The notes under the pieces: model-generated
What the model saw: the letters and a program-made list of their open reading frames with translations, nothing else
Told to the model about the DNA's origin: nothing
Database searches by the model: none
Shown: piece by piece, positions 30,627-41,457 of the stretch
How positions within the stretch are numbered: position 1 is the stretch's first letter
Layout: each line of letters opens with the position of its first letter
From: Nocardioides humilatus
GTDB taxonomy: Bacteria; Actinomycetota; Actinomycetes; Propionibacteriales; Nocardioidaceae
Assembly (NCBI RefSeq): GCF_008373755.1
Contig: NZ_VUJV01000006.1
Span: forward strand, 396,073 to 460,072
Length of the DNA: 64,000 nt
Direction: 5' to 3'
Program-made: the position numbers and the translations under genes

Positions 30627-32096
30627 CTAGGGCACGGGGACCGTGGCCCCGAAGGGGCTGAATTGGCTTGTGCCCACAGCGTTGGTCGCACGCACTCGGC
30701 AGTGATAGTTGTTCCCACCCGACAACAACGTCAGGTGCAGCGGACTAGAGGCACCCGACTTGGTCCTCGTCACGCCGCCGTCAGTGCTCACACACTGTGC
30801 GGTGAACCCAGTGATCGCACTACCTCCGGACGAACCCGGTGTGAACGCCACTGAGATCGCACCAGCCGACGGAGTCGTAGAAGTGACCGTCGGAGCACCC
30901 GGCGCCGTCGCGCCCACCACGACCGTTGCTCCAAAGGGACTGAAAGGGCTCGTCCCCACAGCGTTGGTCGCGCGCACCCGGCAGTGATAGTTGTTCCCAC
31001 CGGACAGCAACGTCAGCTGCAATGGACTCGACGCACCCGACTTGGACCTCGCCACGCCGCCGTCAGTGCTCACACACTGCGCGGTGAACCCAGTGATCGG
31101 ACTACCCCCTGCCGAACCCGGTGTGAACGCCACCGAGATCGCACCAGCCGACGGAGTCGTAGAAGTGACCGTGGGCGACCCGGGCGCCGTCGCACCCACG
31201 AGGACTGTGGCTCCGAAGGGACTGTAAGGGCTCGTCCCCACAGCGTTGGTCGCGCGCACGCGGCAGTGATAGTTGTTCCCACCCGACAACAACGTCAGGT
31301 GCAGCGGACTAGACGCTCCCGACTTGGACCTCGTCACTCCTCCGTCAGTGCTCACACACTGCGCGGTGAACCCGGTGATCGCATTACTCCCGGACGAACC
31401 CGGTGTGAACGCCACCGCGATGGCACCAGCCGACGGCGTCGAAGAAGTCACCGTCGGCGCACCCGGCGGCAGCGAGCCAGCGTCGCCTGCGTTGTTGTGC
31501 GGGACGGGAGTTGCGGAAAGGTCGAAATCGGCGGCACTGTCGTTGGTGTCGTCCGCGAGTTCCAACAAGGCCGGATTCCCGGTACTGATGTCCCGGAGCG
31601 CGGCTTCGCCGCCGACAGGGAGCCCACTTTCCGGCTGGAAGGGGTTGCCCACTCCGGTGGGGCTGCCCGTGTAGTCGCCCCAGGCAAAACAGTCGACAGC
31701 CGTCTCGAAGCAGACCTTGCCACCGGTCGGCACCAGCGACGGGGGGATGACGAGGTCGGCCGAGATGTCGAAGAGCGACTCTGCTGGGGCAGTTGCGATC
31801 AGGATGTAACGCTGACTGGTCCCGTTCGGGACATCGCTGGGAAAGACGAAGGTGTCGGTCAACGTGCCGGCTGCGTCGAAGACGAAGAGCTCGTGGTTGG
31901 CCAAGAGATTCTGGCCGGCGGCCCGCATCTGCAGCTCGACGAACTGCGCGTCGCCGGGGGTGTCAACCGTCCCGATCCAGACCTGGCGGATGTTCATGAG
32001 GTGGTGGGCGGCATACGACGGCGCCGCACTGATGGTGAGCACGGCGGGGACAGCGACCGCGGTCGCCATCAGGTATCGGAGCAGGCGGATCCCCAT
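30627..32096 (-). CDS. Secreted protein with three fibronectin type III-like repeats
   Basis: A 489-residue exported protein. A signal peptide covers about residues 1-29 (basic MGIRLLR, hydrophobic core, SYA-A cleavage). A globular domain of about 180 residues follows (NIRQVWIGTVDTPGDAQFVELQM to PVPHNNAGDAGS), with a lamin-tail-like pattern by eye. Three 91-94 residue repeats then run to the C-terminus, each with PTVTSTTPSAGAISVAFTPG, ITGFTAQCVSTDGG and NNYHCRVRATNAVGTS. These are fibronectin type III-like, with two cysteines per unit. No sortase or membrane anchor is seen. It is probably a cell-surface or extracellular binding protein. It interrupts the usual tpiA-secG order. Confidence 0.85.
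   Translation of the reverse strand: MGIRLLRYLMATAVAVPAVLTISAAPSYAAHHLMNIRQVWIGTVDTPGDAQFVELQMRAAGQNLLANHELFVFDAAGTLTDTFVFPSDVPNGTSQRYILIATAPAESLFDISADLVIPPSLVPTGGKVCFETAVDCFAWGDYTGSPTGVGNPFQPESGLPVGGEAALRDISTGNPALLELADDTNDSAADFDLSATPVPHNNAGDAGSLPPGAPTVTSSTPSAGAIAVAFTPGSSGSNAITGFTAQCVSTDGGVTRSKSGASSPLHLTLLSGGNNYHCRVRATNAVGTSPYSPFGATVLVGATAPGSPTVTSTTPSAGAISVAFTPGSAGGSPITGFTAQCVSTDGGVARSKSGASSPLQLTLLSGGNNYHCRVRATNAVGTSPFSPFGATVVVGATAPGAPTVTSTTPSAGAISVAFTPGSSGGSAITGFTAQCVSTDGGVTRTKSGASSPLHLTLLSGGNNYHCRVRATNAVGTSQFSPFGATVPVP
30630..30902 (-). repeat. Fn3 DNA repeat unit 3 (C-terminal)
   Basis: Last of three tandem coding repeats with a 282-base period. It shares long identical runs with the other units, for example the stretch around 30701-30717 that recurs at 30983 and 31265. 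It lacks the final three codons of the longer units. Confidence 0.85.
30903..31184 (-). repeat. Fn3 DNA repeat unit 2
   Basis: Middle unit, 282 bases. It differs from units 1 and 3 at scattered sites, for example around 31006-31030 where it reads AGCTGCAATGG against AGGTGCAGCGG. Confidence 0.85.
31185..31466 (-). repeat. Fn3 DNA repeat unit 1 (N-terminal)
   Basis: First unit in the protein, 282 bases. Its centre is nearly identical to unit 3, which suggests recent duplication or gene conversion. Confidence 0.85.
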
Positions 32097-32180
32097 GTCA
32101 GAACCTTCGGTCGCGAGAAAGAGCGGTGCAACCTACATTCGGCGCGGGAGGCGCAGCAGATTGCCCGAGTTGGGAACTGA

Positions 32181-32193
32181 CTGAGCAGCTCAG
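32181..32193. promoter_or_regulatory. Perfect 13-bp palindrome in the fn3/secG intergenic gap
   Basis: CTGAGC-A-GCTCAG sits in the 236-base gap between the divergent secreted Fn3 gene and secG. It could be an operator for either gene. Apart from this and the secG -10, I see nothing else in the gap. Confidence 0.3.
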
Positions 32194-32319
32194 GGTTGCG
32201 GGTTGATCAGCAGGGGGAACTCGGGGGTCGCCACCTGGCCACGGAGCGTTGCGCTCACCACACCGACACGCCCCTGTCCGCGCCGTCGTGCCGGGTGCGG
32301 CATGCGGACAACCCTGACG

Positions 32320-32325
32320 TAGGAT
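32320..32325 (+). promoter_or_regulatory. Leaderless-type -10 hexamer of secG
   Basis: TAGGAT, a 7-base spacer, then the secG GTG at 32333. No Shine-Dalgarno sequence is present. This is one of the clearest leaderless signatures here. Confidence 0.55.
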
Positions 32326-32332
32326 TCCCGAC

Positions 32333-32569
32333 GTGTTGGAAACCCTGTTCACGATCGTGCTCATCGCCTCGAGTGTGCTGATGGTGCTTCTGGTGCTGTT
32401 GCACAAGGGGCGCGGTGGCGGTCTCTCGGACATGTTCGGTGGCGGCGTCTCCAGCTCGCTGGGGGGCTCCTCGGTTGCTGAGCGCAACCTGGACCGTTTC
32501 ACGATCGGCATCGGCGTGATCTGGTTCGCGACGGTGATCGCGCTCGGCCTCCTGCTGGCCTACCAGTAA
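32333..32569 (+). CDS. secG: Preprotein translocase subunit SecG
   Basis: A 78-residue SecG, the small accessory subunit of the SecYEG channel. It has an N-terminal membrane helix (LFTIVLIASSVLMVLLVLL), a HKGRGGGLSDMFGGG loop typical of the family, and a second helix (FTIGIGVIWFATVIALGLLLAY). The GTG start is fixed by family length and the -10 hexamer. rbpA follows 78 bases downstream. Confidence 0.93.
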   Translation: MLETLFTIVLIASSVLMVLLVLLHKGRGGGLSDMFGGGVSSSLGGSSVAERNLDRFTIGIGVIWFATVIALGLLLAYQ

Positions 32570-32606
32570 CCAGCAGTAGCTTCGTCCCCCCGAGATCGAA
32601 TGGCGT

Positions 32607-32626
32607 GTCCGGTAGCTCCACCGGAC
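32607..32626 (+). promoter_or_regulatory. 7-bp hairpin between secG and rbpA
   Basis: GTCCGGT, loop AGCTCC, ACCGGAC: a perfect stem ending 21 bases before the rbpA start. No T-run follows. It could be a weak secG terminator or a structure in the rbpA leader. Confidence 0.4.
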
Positions 32627-32647
32627 CGAGTCTGAGGAGAGAGTCCG

Positions 32648-33007
32648 TTGGCAGGTGGTGGCAACGCGATCCGCGGTAGTCGGGTCGGTGCAGGCCCGAT
32701 GGGCGAGGCAGAGCGCGGCGAGGCCGCGCCCCGCCAGGCGGTGACCTACTTCTGCGCGCACGGGCACCGCTCCGTGATCGCCTTCTCGGTCGAGGCCGTC
32801 GTGCCCGACTCCTGGGACTGCCCCAAGTGCGGCCTCCCGGCCGGTCTCGACTCGGAGAACGCCCCGCCGGCGCCGAAGATCGAGCCCTACAAGACCCACC
32901 TGGCCTACGTGAAGGAGCGCCGCTCCGACAAGGAGGCCGAGGTCATCCTCGACGAGGCGATCCAGCTCCTCCGCTCCCGCCGCAAGTCCGGCGAGATCAT
33001 TTTCTGA
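32648..33007 (+). CDS. rbpA: RNA polymerase-binding protein RbpA
   Basis: A 119-residue RbpA, the actinobacterial protein that binds sigma-A/sigma-B holoenzyme and stabilises the open promoter complex. The N-terminal tail MAGGGNAIRGSRVGAGPMGE contacts promoter DNA and polymerase. The core has CAHGH and CPKCG, a zinc-type or former zinc site. The C-terminal sigma-interacting helix includes ILDEAIQLLRSRRKSGEIIF. The start is a TTG, which the conserved N-terminus and a strong GAGGAGAG run just upstream support. Confidence 0.94.
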   Translation: MAGGGNAIRGSRVGAGPMGEAERGEAAPRQAVTYFCAHGHRSVIAFSVEAVVPDSWDCPKCGLPAGLDSENAPPAPKIEPYKTHLAYVKERRSDKEAEVILDEAIQLLRSRRKSGEIIF

Positions 33008-33023
33008 ACTTCTGACCTCTGCG

Positions 33024-33763
33024 TCAGAGCAGGCTGGCGGCGTCGTGGTCGAGGAACCACGTCGTCTCGGCCGTGCCGCGGACCCCGCGCGCGGGCGTCT
33101 CGGCGACGGTGCCGTCCTCGGCGAGCGCACGCCGTACGGCGTCTGCCTTCGCGTCGCCGCTGACGAGGAACCACACCGCGGCTGAGTGGGCGAGTGCCTC
33201 CAGCGTGAGGGTCACCCGGTGGGGCGGCGGCTTGGGTGAACCGGTGACGCCGACGGCGATGTCGTGGGCGGTCAGCTGGCTGAACCCGGGGAACAGCGAG
33301 GCGATGTGGCCGTCGGGCCCGACGCCGAGCATCGTCACCAAGAACTCGTGCGCCGCGGAGCCGCGCAGCTCAGCGCCGTAAGAGCGAGCAGCCTCGTCGA
33401 CCGAGCGGGCCGACGACGGCGACGGCATCTCGTGGACGCGGTGCGGCGGCACGCCCAGCACGTCGAGGAACGCGTCTCGGGCCTGGACGGCGTTGCGGTC
33501 GGGGGAGTCGCGGTCGACGTAGCGCTCGTCGCCGAACCAGAAGTCGACGGCGCCCCAGTCGACGCCCGACTCGGGCGCCATTCGGGCGACCTCGCGGTGG
33601 ATCGCGTCGGCGATGGTGCCGCCGGTGAGGCAGATGGCCGGCACGTGCCCGGCGGCTTGGCTGTCGGCGATGCGGTTGAGCAGCTCGCCCGCAACCGCGG
33701 TCGCGAGCGCCGCGGCGTCGGCGTGGACCTCGACGTGCGGCTCGGGGAGGCTGTCGGTCCCGG

Positions 33764-33767
<4 letters not shown>
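33024..33767 (-). CDS. pgl: 6-phosphogluconolactonase
   Basis: A 247-residue 6PGL (DevB family) that hydrolyses 6-phosphogluconolactone in the oxidative pentose phosphate pathway. Visible family blocks are [24 protein letters not shown] and [15 protein letters not shown]. Its ATG overlaps the pgi stop by 4 bases. Normally zwf and opcA precede pgl in this gene cluster; they are missing here. Confidence 0.93.
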
Positions 33768-35410
<1,643 letters not shown>

Positions 35411-35412
35411 GG

Positions 35413-36507
35413 TCAGCTCATCTGACCCTTGACGGTCTCGAGCAGCTCGATCCACGACGCCTTGAACTTGTCGACGCCCTCCGTCTCGAGCACGGTGAAG
35501 ACGTCGTCGAGGTCGATGCCCACCGCGGTGAGCTGGTCGAACAGTGCCTGGGCGTCGTCGGCCCGTCCGGTGACCTGGTCACCCGCGAGCTCGCCGTGGT
35601 CGGCGAAGGCGTCCATCGTCTTCTCCGGCATCGTGTTGACGGTGTCGGCGACCACCAGGTCGGTGACGTAGAGCGTGTCGGGGTAGGCCGGGTTCTTGAC
35701 GCCCGTCGATGCCCACAGCGGGCGCTGGACGTGGGCGCCGACAGCGGCGAGAGCCTGCCACCGCTCGGAGGCGACGACGTCTTGGAAAGCGGTGTAGGCG
35801 AGCCGTGCGTTGGCGACGGCGGCCTTGCCCTGGAGCGCGAGCGCCGCGTCGGATCCGATCTTCTCGAGTCGGGCGTCGATCTCGGTGTCGACCCGGGAGA
35901 CGAAGAACGACGCGACCGAGCGGATCGTCGTGAGGTCGACGCCGTTGGCCTGCGCCTGCTCGAGACCGGCGAGGTAGGCGTCCATCACGGCCTGGTAGCG
36001 CTCGGTGGAGAAGATCAGCGTCACGTTGACGCTGATGCCCTCGGCGATGACGGCGGTGATGGCCGGGAGACCCTCCACCGTCGCGGGGATCTTGATCAGC
36101 GCGTTGGGTCGGTCGACCGCGGCCCAGAGTGCCTTGGCCGACGCGATGGTCGCGTCGGTGTCGTTGGCCAGCGTCGGCTCGACCTCGATCGAGACCCGGC
36201 CGTCGTCGGCGGTGCGCTGGGCGACGGGGGCGAGGATGTCGCACGCCTTGCGGACGTCGTCGGTGGTGAGCTCGAAGATCACCTTGTCGACGTCGGCGCC
36301 GTCGGCGACCAGGGCGCGGACCTGCTCGTCGTAGCGCTCGCCGTTGGAGATGGCGCCCGCGAAGATCGTCGGGTTGGTGGTCACCCCGACCACGGACTTC
36401 TCCGCGACGAGCTCGGCCAGGTTGCCGGTCTCGATCCGCTCGCGTGACAGGTCGTCGAGCCAGATCGACACACCGGCGTCCGCCAGTGCCTTGAGACGTT
36501 CACTCAT
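35413..36507 (-). CDS. tal: Transaldolase
   Basis: A 364-residue transaldolase of the actinobacterial class. It moves a dihydroxyacetone unit from sedoheptulose 7-phosphate to glyceraldehyde 3-phosphate. Family marks are the [14 protein letters not shown] start, [11 protein letters not shown], the Schiff-base lysine in [15 protein letters not shown] and [10 protein letters not shown]. The ATG has a GGAG-type site upstream. It lies 46 bases downstream of tkt in the same operon. Confidence 0.95.
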   Translation of the reverse strand: MSERLKALADAGVSIWLDDLSRERIETGNLAELVAEKSVVGVTTNPTIFAGAISNGERYDEQVRALVADGADVDKVIFELTTDDVRKACDILAPVAQRTADDGRVSIEVEPTLANDTDATIASAKALWAAVDRPNALIKIPATVEGLPAITAVIAEGISVNVTLIFSTERYQAVMDAYLAGLEQAQANGVDLTTIRSVASFFVSRVDTEIDARLEKIGSDAALALQGKAAVANARLAYTAFQDVVASERWQALAAVGAHVQRPLWASTGVKNPAYPDTLYVTDLVVADTVNTMPEKTMDAFADHGELAGDQVTGRADDAQALFDQLTAVGIDLDDVFTVLETEGVDKFKASWIELLETVKGQMS

Positions 36508-36553
36508 GGGGTTCTCCTTCGTGAGTCTTGGCTGGTGCGGCCGCCGGGGCTGG

Positions 36554-38665
36554 TTACTTGGCGGCGGCCTCGATGCTGTCCTTGGCGGCCTGGGTGACGG
36601 CCTCGGCGGTGATGCCGAACTCCTGGTAGATCCGGGCGAAGTCGGCAGAGGCGCCGTAGTGCTCGAGGCTGACCGAGCGGCCGGCGTCGCCGACGTACTC
36701 GCGCCATCCCTGCCGGATGCCTGCCTCGACGCTGACGCGTGCCTTGACCGTCGGCGGCAGCACCTGGTCGCGGTAGGCCTGGGTCTGCTGCTCGAACCAC
36801 TCGATCGACGGCATCGACACCACCCGGGCGTTGATGCCTTCGGCGGCGAGCTGCTCGCGCGCCTGGACGGCGAGCTGCACCTCCGAGCCGGTGCCGATCA
36901 AGATGACGTCGGGCTCACCGCCGTCGGCCTCGACCAGGACGTAGCCGCCCTTGGCGACGTGCTCTGTCGTGGCGAACCCGTCCTCGCCACGCGGGAAGAC
37001 CGGGACGTTCTGCCGCGTGAGGATGAGGCCGGCCGGCCGGTCGGTGTTCTTGAGGATCTGGTGCCAGGCGGCGACGGTCTCGTTGGCGTCGGCCGGGCGG
37101 ACGATGTCGAGGCCGGGGATGGCCCGCAACGCCCAGAGGTGCTCGACCGGCTGGTGGGTGGGACCGTCCTCGCCCAGACCGATGGAGTCGTGCGTCCAGA
37201 CATAGACGACCGGCACCTGCATCAGCGCCGCGACCCGCACGGCTCCGCGCATGTAGTCGGCGAAGGTCAAGAAGGTCCCGCCGAAGACGCGGGTGCCGCC
37301 GTGGACCGCGATGCCGTTCATGATCGCGCCCATGCCGTGCTCGCGGATGCCGAAGTGGAGCACGCGGCCCTGCAGCGGGTCGGCCTGCCACTCCTCGGTC
37401 GAGCGATCGGCCGGGAGGAACGACGGCGCGCCGTTGATCGTGGTGTTGTTGGAGCCGGCGAGGTCGGCCGAGCCGCCCCACAGCTCGGGCATCAGCGGCG
37501 CGATCGCGTTGATGACCTTGCCTGAGGCCGACCGGGTCGCGACGCCCTTGGCGTCGGCGGGGAACGACGGCAGGGCGGCCTCGAGACCGTCCGGGAGCCC
37601 GCGCTCCTTCATCCGGTGGAGCAGTGCGGCGCGGTCGGCGTTGGCCGCAGCCCACTCCTCGTAGCGGCGGTCCCACTCGGCGCCCCACACCTTGCCGCGC
37701 TCGAGGAGCGAGCGGGTGTGGCTGATGACGTCGTCGGGCACCTCGAAGGCCTGCTCGGGGTCGAAGCCGAGCACCTTCTTGGTCGCGGCGACCTCGTCTG
37801 CGCCCAGGGCCGAGCCGTGGGAGGCCTCGGTGTTCTGCGCGCTGGGGGCGGGCCAGGCGATGATCGTGCGGAGGACGATGAGCGAGGGCCGGTCGGTCAC
37901 GGCGTCGGCGGCCTGGATCGCGGCGTGCAGAGCCGGGACGTCCTCGTGGTAGCCGGCCCCGTCGCTGTGGTCGCCGTCCTTGGTCCAGTCGACCGTCTGG
38001 ACGTGCCAGCCGTAGGCCTCGTAGCGCTTCGCGACGTCCTCGTTGAAGGCGATGTGGGTGTCGCCCTCGATCGAGATCCGGTTGGCGTCGTAGATGACGG
38101 TGAGGTTGCCGAGCTCCTGGGTGCCGGCGATCGACGACGCCTCGCTGCTCACGCCCTCCTGGAGGTCGCCGTCGGAGGCGATGACGTAGACGTGGTGGTC
38201 GAAGAGCGACTCACCCGCGGCGGGCTCGGGGTCGAGCAGCCCGCGCTCGCGCCGCGCGGCCATCGCCATGCCGACGGCGTTGCTGATGCCCTGGCCCAGC
38301 GGGCCGGTGGTGACCTCGACGCCGGCCGTGTGGCCGAACTCGGGGTGACCGGGCGTCTTGGAGCCCCAGGTGCGCAGCGACTTGAGGTCGTCGAGCTCGA
38401 GGCCGAAGCCGCCGAGGTAGAGCTGGGTGTAGAGCGTGATCGAGCTGTGGCCCGCACTCAGGACGAACCGGTCGCGCGCCATCCAGTCGGGGTCGGCCGG
38501 GTCGTGCTTCATGACCTTCTGGAAGAGCAGGTAGGCCGCGGGCGCGAGGCTCATCGCGGTGCCCGGGTGGCCGTTGCCGACCTTCTGCACGGCGTCCATC
38601 GCGAGCACCCTCGCGGTGTCGACGGCCTTGCGGTCGAGATCGGTCCAGTCCAGCTCCGGAATCAT
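36554..38665 (-). CDS. tkt: Transketolase
   Basis: A 703-residue thiamine-diphosphate transketolase. It has the N-terminal [20 protein letters not shown], the ThDP/Mg motif ASDGDLQEG with DANRISIEG, the central [14 protein letters not shown] and [20 protein letters not shown], and the C-terminal GTGSEVQLA. It heads tkt-tal-pgi-pgl. ATG 38663-38665 is supported by a TAGGCT hexamer 7 bases upstream. Longer frames to 38788 have no family match. Confidence 0.96.
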   Translation of the reverse strand: MIPELDWTDLDRKAVDTARVLAMDAVQKVGNGHPGTAMSLAPAAYLLFQKVMKHDPADPDWMARDRFVLSAGHSSITLYTQLYLGGFGLELDDLKSLRTWGSKTPGHPEFGHTAGVEVTTGPLGQGISNAVGMAMAARRERGLLDPEPAAGESLFDHHVYVIASDGDLQEGVSSEASSIAGTQELGNLTVIYDANRISIEGDTHIAFNEDVAKRYEAYGWHVQTVDWTKDGDHSDGAGYHEDVPALHAAIQAADAVTDRPSLIVLRTIIAWPAPSAQNTEASHGSALGADEVAATKKVLGFDPEQAFEVPDDVISHTRSLLERGKVWGAEWDRRYEEWAAANADRAALLHRMKERGLPDGLEAALPSFPADAKGVATRSASGKVINAIAPLMPELWGGSADLAGSNNTTINGAPSFLPADRSTEEWQADPLQGRVLHFGIREHGMGAIMNGIAVHGGTRVFGGTFLTFADYMRGAVRVAALMQVPVVYVWTHDSIGLGEDGPTHQPVEHLWALRAIPGLDIVRPADANETVAAWHQILKNTDRPAGLILTRQNVPVFPRGEDGFATTEHVAKGGYVLVEADGGEPDVILIGTGSEVQLAVQAREQLAAEGINARVVSMPSIEWFEQQTQAYRDQVLPPTVKARVSVEAGIRQGWREYVGDAGRSVSLEHYGASADFARIYQEFGITAEAVTQAAKDSIEAAAK

Positions 38666-38672
38666 GGGTCCG

Positions 38673-38678
38673 AGCCTA
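38673..38678 (-). promoter_or_regulatory. Leaderless-type -10 hexamer of tkt
   Basis: On the minus strand TAGGCT is followed by 7 bases and the tkt ATG at 38665, with no Shine-Dalgarno sequence. Confidence 0.5.
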
Positions 38679-38783
38679 CCGAGGGCGTGATGTACGTCGT
38701 CAGCCAGGCAGGACTCAACCGGGGACTCCACGGGGGACGCAGCCGGTGCCGGGCCGGATGGCGGAACCGGCCCGGAAGATCGG

Positions 38784-38789
38784 TACACT
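38784..38789 (+). promoter_or_regulatory. Possible -10 hexamer of ctaB
   Basis: TACACT lies 33 bases before the ctaB start in the tkt/ctaB divergent gap. No convincing -35 is visible. Unlike its neighbours this gene has a ribosome site (GAGG). Confidence 0.35.
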
Positions 38790-38822
38790 CAGGCTGCTCT
38801 GACCGCTCTTGTGAGGTACTCC

Positions 38823-39797
38823 GTGACGACCGTCGAACCTGATCGCCCAGCCGAGCGGCTGGTCGTCGGAGTCAACGGCGTCGTCGAACAGGGCGACCTC
38901 GTCGAGCGCGCGTCCGCGCGCGACATCGTGATGGCCTACGTCGGGCTCACCAAGCCGCGAGTCATCGAGCTCCTGCTGCTGACCACCGTCCCGGTGATGT
39001 TCTTCGCCGCCGGCGGGGTGCCGAGCCTGCGGCTCGTCGCCGCGACCGTCGTCGGAGGTGCCCTCTCGGCGGGCTCCGCCTCGGTCTTCAACTGCGTCTA
39101 TGACCGCGACATCGACGAGCAGATGCGCCGCACCCGGCGCCGGGCGCTGCCGCGCCACATCGTCACGCCCCGGGCCGCGCTGATCTTCGGCTTCGTCCTC
39201 GGCGTGCTGTCCACGGTCATCCTCTGGGCGTGGGTCAACGAGCTCTCCGCGGCACTCTCCGTGGGAGCCAACGCCTTCTACGTCTTCGGCTACACGATGC
39301 TGCTCAAGCGTCGGACCACCCAGAACATCGTCTGGGGCGGCATCGCCGGCTGCTTCCCCGCCCTCATCGGCTGGACCGCGGTCACCGGCGAGCTCGCCTG
39401 GGCGCCGATCGTCCTCTTCGCGGTCGTCTTCTTCTGGACGCCGCCGCACACCTGGGCGCTCGCCCTGCGCTACCGCGACGACTACAAGCAGGTCGACGTG
39501 CCGATGCTTCCCGTCGTGCGCTCGGCCCACAACGTCGCGGTCCAGATCGTCGTCTACAGCTGGGTCATGGTGGCCACGAGCCTCGTCCTGTGGCCGGTGG
39601 CCGACACCGGCCTGATCTACCCGATCGCCGCCGCCGTCCTCGGCGCGGTGTTCCTCCTTCAGGCCCACCAGCTCGAGCGCCGCGCGCGCGGCACCGAGGA
39701 CCTCTCGGTGATCCGCCCGATGCACCTGTTCCACAGCAGCAACCTCTACCTGTCGCTGCTGTTCGTGGCGGTCGCGATCGACCCGCTGCTGCGCTAG
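38823..39797 (+). CDS. ctaB: Protoheme IX farnesyltransferase (heme O synthase)
   Basis: A 324-residue UbiA-family membrane enzyme that adds a farnesyl group to heme B to make heme O. The prenyl-diphosphate/Mg motif is [15 protein letters not shown], preceded by [16 protein letters not shown]. The second acidic motif region is [16 protein letters not shown]. It has about nine membrane helices. GTG 38823 is favoured over GTG 38811 because GAGG lies 6 bases upstream. The stop overlaps the convergent ctaA stop by 2 bases, and the two enzymes act in sequence for cytochrome aa3 oxidase. Confidence 0.95.
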   Translation: MTTVEPDRPAERLVVGVNGVVEQGDLVERASARDIVMAYVGLTKPRVIELLLLTTVPVMFFAAGGVPSLRLVAATVVGGALSAGSASVFNCVYDRDIDEQMRRTRRRALPRHIVTPRAALIFGFVLGVLSTVILWAWVNELSAALSVGANAFYVFGYTMLLKRRTTQNIVWGGIAGCFPALIGWTAVTGELAWAPIVLFAVVFFWTPPHTWALALRYRDDYKQVDVPMLPVVRSAHNVAVQIVVYSWVMVATSLVLWPVADTGLIYPIAAAVLGAVFLLQAHQLERRARGTEDLSVIRPMHLFHSSNLYLSLLFVAVAIDPLLR

Positions 39798-40696
39798 TTC
39801 GTACGACGGGCGCGGGTCGAGAGCACGACCCACGCCAGCGACGCCGCGGTGAGTGCCGCGCCGAGCATGTGCAGCAGAACCAGGGCGACCGGGAGGTCGA
39901 GGAAGTACTGCGTGAAGCCGATCGCGCCCTGGAGCAGCTCGATCGCGAGCAGCGTGCGCGCCGCAACGAAGAGCGGGACGTTGCCGTCACGGCGGGCCAG
40001 GACCAGGGTCAGCACGGTCGCAGCCACCAAGGCGTAGACCACCCACGCGTGGACGTGGGACATGGTGGCGGGGTCGAGACCGGTGCGCCGGGCCTCGAGG
40101 TCGCCGCTGTGCGGGCCGGAGCCCGTCACGATGGTGCCGAGATAGAGCACGACGGTCCCGAGGCCGAGCGTCAGGAGAGCGGCGCGACGAGACCGCGACG
40201 TCGCCCAGGCGCGAGGGCGCCCGACGAGGTGGTCGACCAGAGCGACGCAGACTCCGATGATCGTCAGTGAGACGACCAGGTGGAGCGACACGACCCAGGG
40301 GTTGAGGTCGGTGCGGACCGTGATCCCGCCGATGACGGCCTGAGCGGGGATGCCGAGGGCGATGACGGTCGCGAGGGCGAGCGGACGCCGATCCGCTCCG
40401 GCGCGGTCGCTGCGGACCTGCTGAAGCGCGGCCACCCAGCACGCGACCGCGATCACGACGAGCACGAAGGTGAGCATCCGGTTGCCGAACTCGATGGCCC
40501 CGTTGATGCCGAGCTCCTGGTGGACCACGTAGGACTCGTCGGTGCAGCGTGGCCAGGTCGGACAACCGAGCCCGGAGCCGGTGAGGCGCACCGCGGCGCC
40601 GGTGATGACGATGCCGATGTTGGCGATCAGGTTGGCCCAACCCAGGCGGACCAGGAGCACCGACGGCTGCGTGGCGACCGGCACGGGCGTGCTCAC
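39794..40696 (-). CDS. ctaA: Heme A synthase (COX15/CtaA family)
   Basis: A 300-residue membrane protein with about eight helices that oxidises heme O to heme A. Conserved pieces are [19 protein letters not shown] with its loop cysteines, the EFGNRMLTF helix, the histidine helices VSLHLVVSL and [11 protein letters not shown], and LLHMLGAAL near the C-terminus. The GTG start overlaps the stop of the ABC permease gene (GTGA); a longer frame lies inside that gene and is rejected. Confidence 0.93.
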   Translation of the reverse strand: MSTPVPVATQPSVLLVRLGWANLIANIGIVITGAAVRLTGSGLGCPTWPRCTDESYVVHQELGINGAIEFGNRMLTFVLVVIAVACWVAALQQVRSDRAGADRRPLALATVIALGIPAQAVIGGITVRTDLNPWVVSLHLVVSLTIIGVCVALVDHLVGRPRAWATSRSRRAALLTLGLGTVVLYLGTIVTGSGPHSGDLEARRTGLDPATMSHVHAWVVYALVAATVLTLVLARRDGNVPLFVAARTLLAIELLQGAIGFTQYFLDLPVALVLLHMLGAALTAASLAWVVLSTRARRTN

Positions 40697-41457
40697 TCCC
40701 ACTTGAACCACCGGGCTGCCGCGACTCCGCCGCCGAGCGCCCATGCCGCGAGCACCGCGAGCTCGCGACCAGGGACCGAACCCTCGCACGCCGCGCGCAT
40801 GGCCTCGCCCAGGGCGCCCGAGGGGAGCCAGGAGACGACATCGCCCAGGCCGCCGTACGCCTCAGCAGGGAGTACGACGGCGCCGCCCGCCATGAGCAGG
40901 AGGTAGACCAGGTTGGCGGCCGCCAGGGTCGCCTCGGCGCGCAGGGTGCCGGCGAGCAGCATGCCCAGGCCCGCGAACGCCGCAGTGCCGAGCAGGACGG
41001 TCGGCAGCAGGCCGACCACGGAGATGCTCGGCGACCACCCCAACATCAGTCCTGCCGTGCCGATCACGAGGAACTGCAGCACCTCGACGCACAGCAGTGC
41101 GCCGATCTTGCCGCCGAGGAGCGCGCCGCGGGACAGGGGAGCGGTGCCGAGGCGCTTGAGGACGCCGTAGCGCCGCTCGAAGCCGGTCGCGATCGCCAGT
41201 GAGGTGAAGGCAGTCGACATGACCGCGAGCGCCAGCACGCCGGGGGCGAGCACGTCGACGGAGGTGTGCTGCGACTGCAGGTCGAGCCGCGAGGCGCCCT
41301 TCACGGCGCCCACGAGGACGATCAGCGGGATCACCACGGCGAGCAGCAGCTGCTCGCCGTTGCGCAGCATGAGCTTGGCCTCCATGGCCGTCTGCGCGAG
41401 GACCTGGCGGGGGAGCGGGGCTGCTCCCGGGGCCGGGGTGAACGTGCCCGTCGTCAT
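40693..41457 (-). CDS. ABC-2 type transporter permease
   Basis: A 254-residue membrane protein with six hydrophobic segments. It begins with a cytoplasmic MEAKLMLRNGEQLLLAVVIPLIVLV segment and has a GVLKRLGTAPLSRGALLGGKIGALL coupling-type loop typical of ABC-2 exporters. It overlaps its ATPase partner by 4 bases (ATGA) upstream and ctaA by 3 bases downstream. In actinobacteria this pair commonly sits next to ctaA, so a link to heme or oxidase maturation is possible, but the substrate is unknown. Confidence 0.85.
   Translation of the reverse strand: MTTGTFTPAPGAAPLPRQVLAQTAMEAKLMLRNGEQLLLAVVIPLIVLVGAVKGASRLDLQSQHTSVDVLAPGVLALAVMSTAFTSLAIATGFERRYGVLKRLGTAPLSRGALLGGKIGALLCVEVLQFLVIGTAGLMLGWSPSISVVGLLPTVLLGTAAFAGLGMLLAGTLRAEATLAAANLVYLLLMAGGAVVLPAEAYGGLGDVVSWLPSGALGEAMRAACEGSVPGRELAVLAAWALGGGVAAARWFKWE

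Noticed and set aside
30984-32180. Plus-strand open frames across the Fn3 gene
   Set aside because: They mirror the 282-base repeats in Arg/Ser/Thr-rich frames. The minus strand has a signal peptide and Fn3-like repeats, so it is the coding strand.
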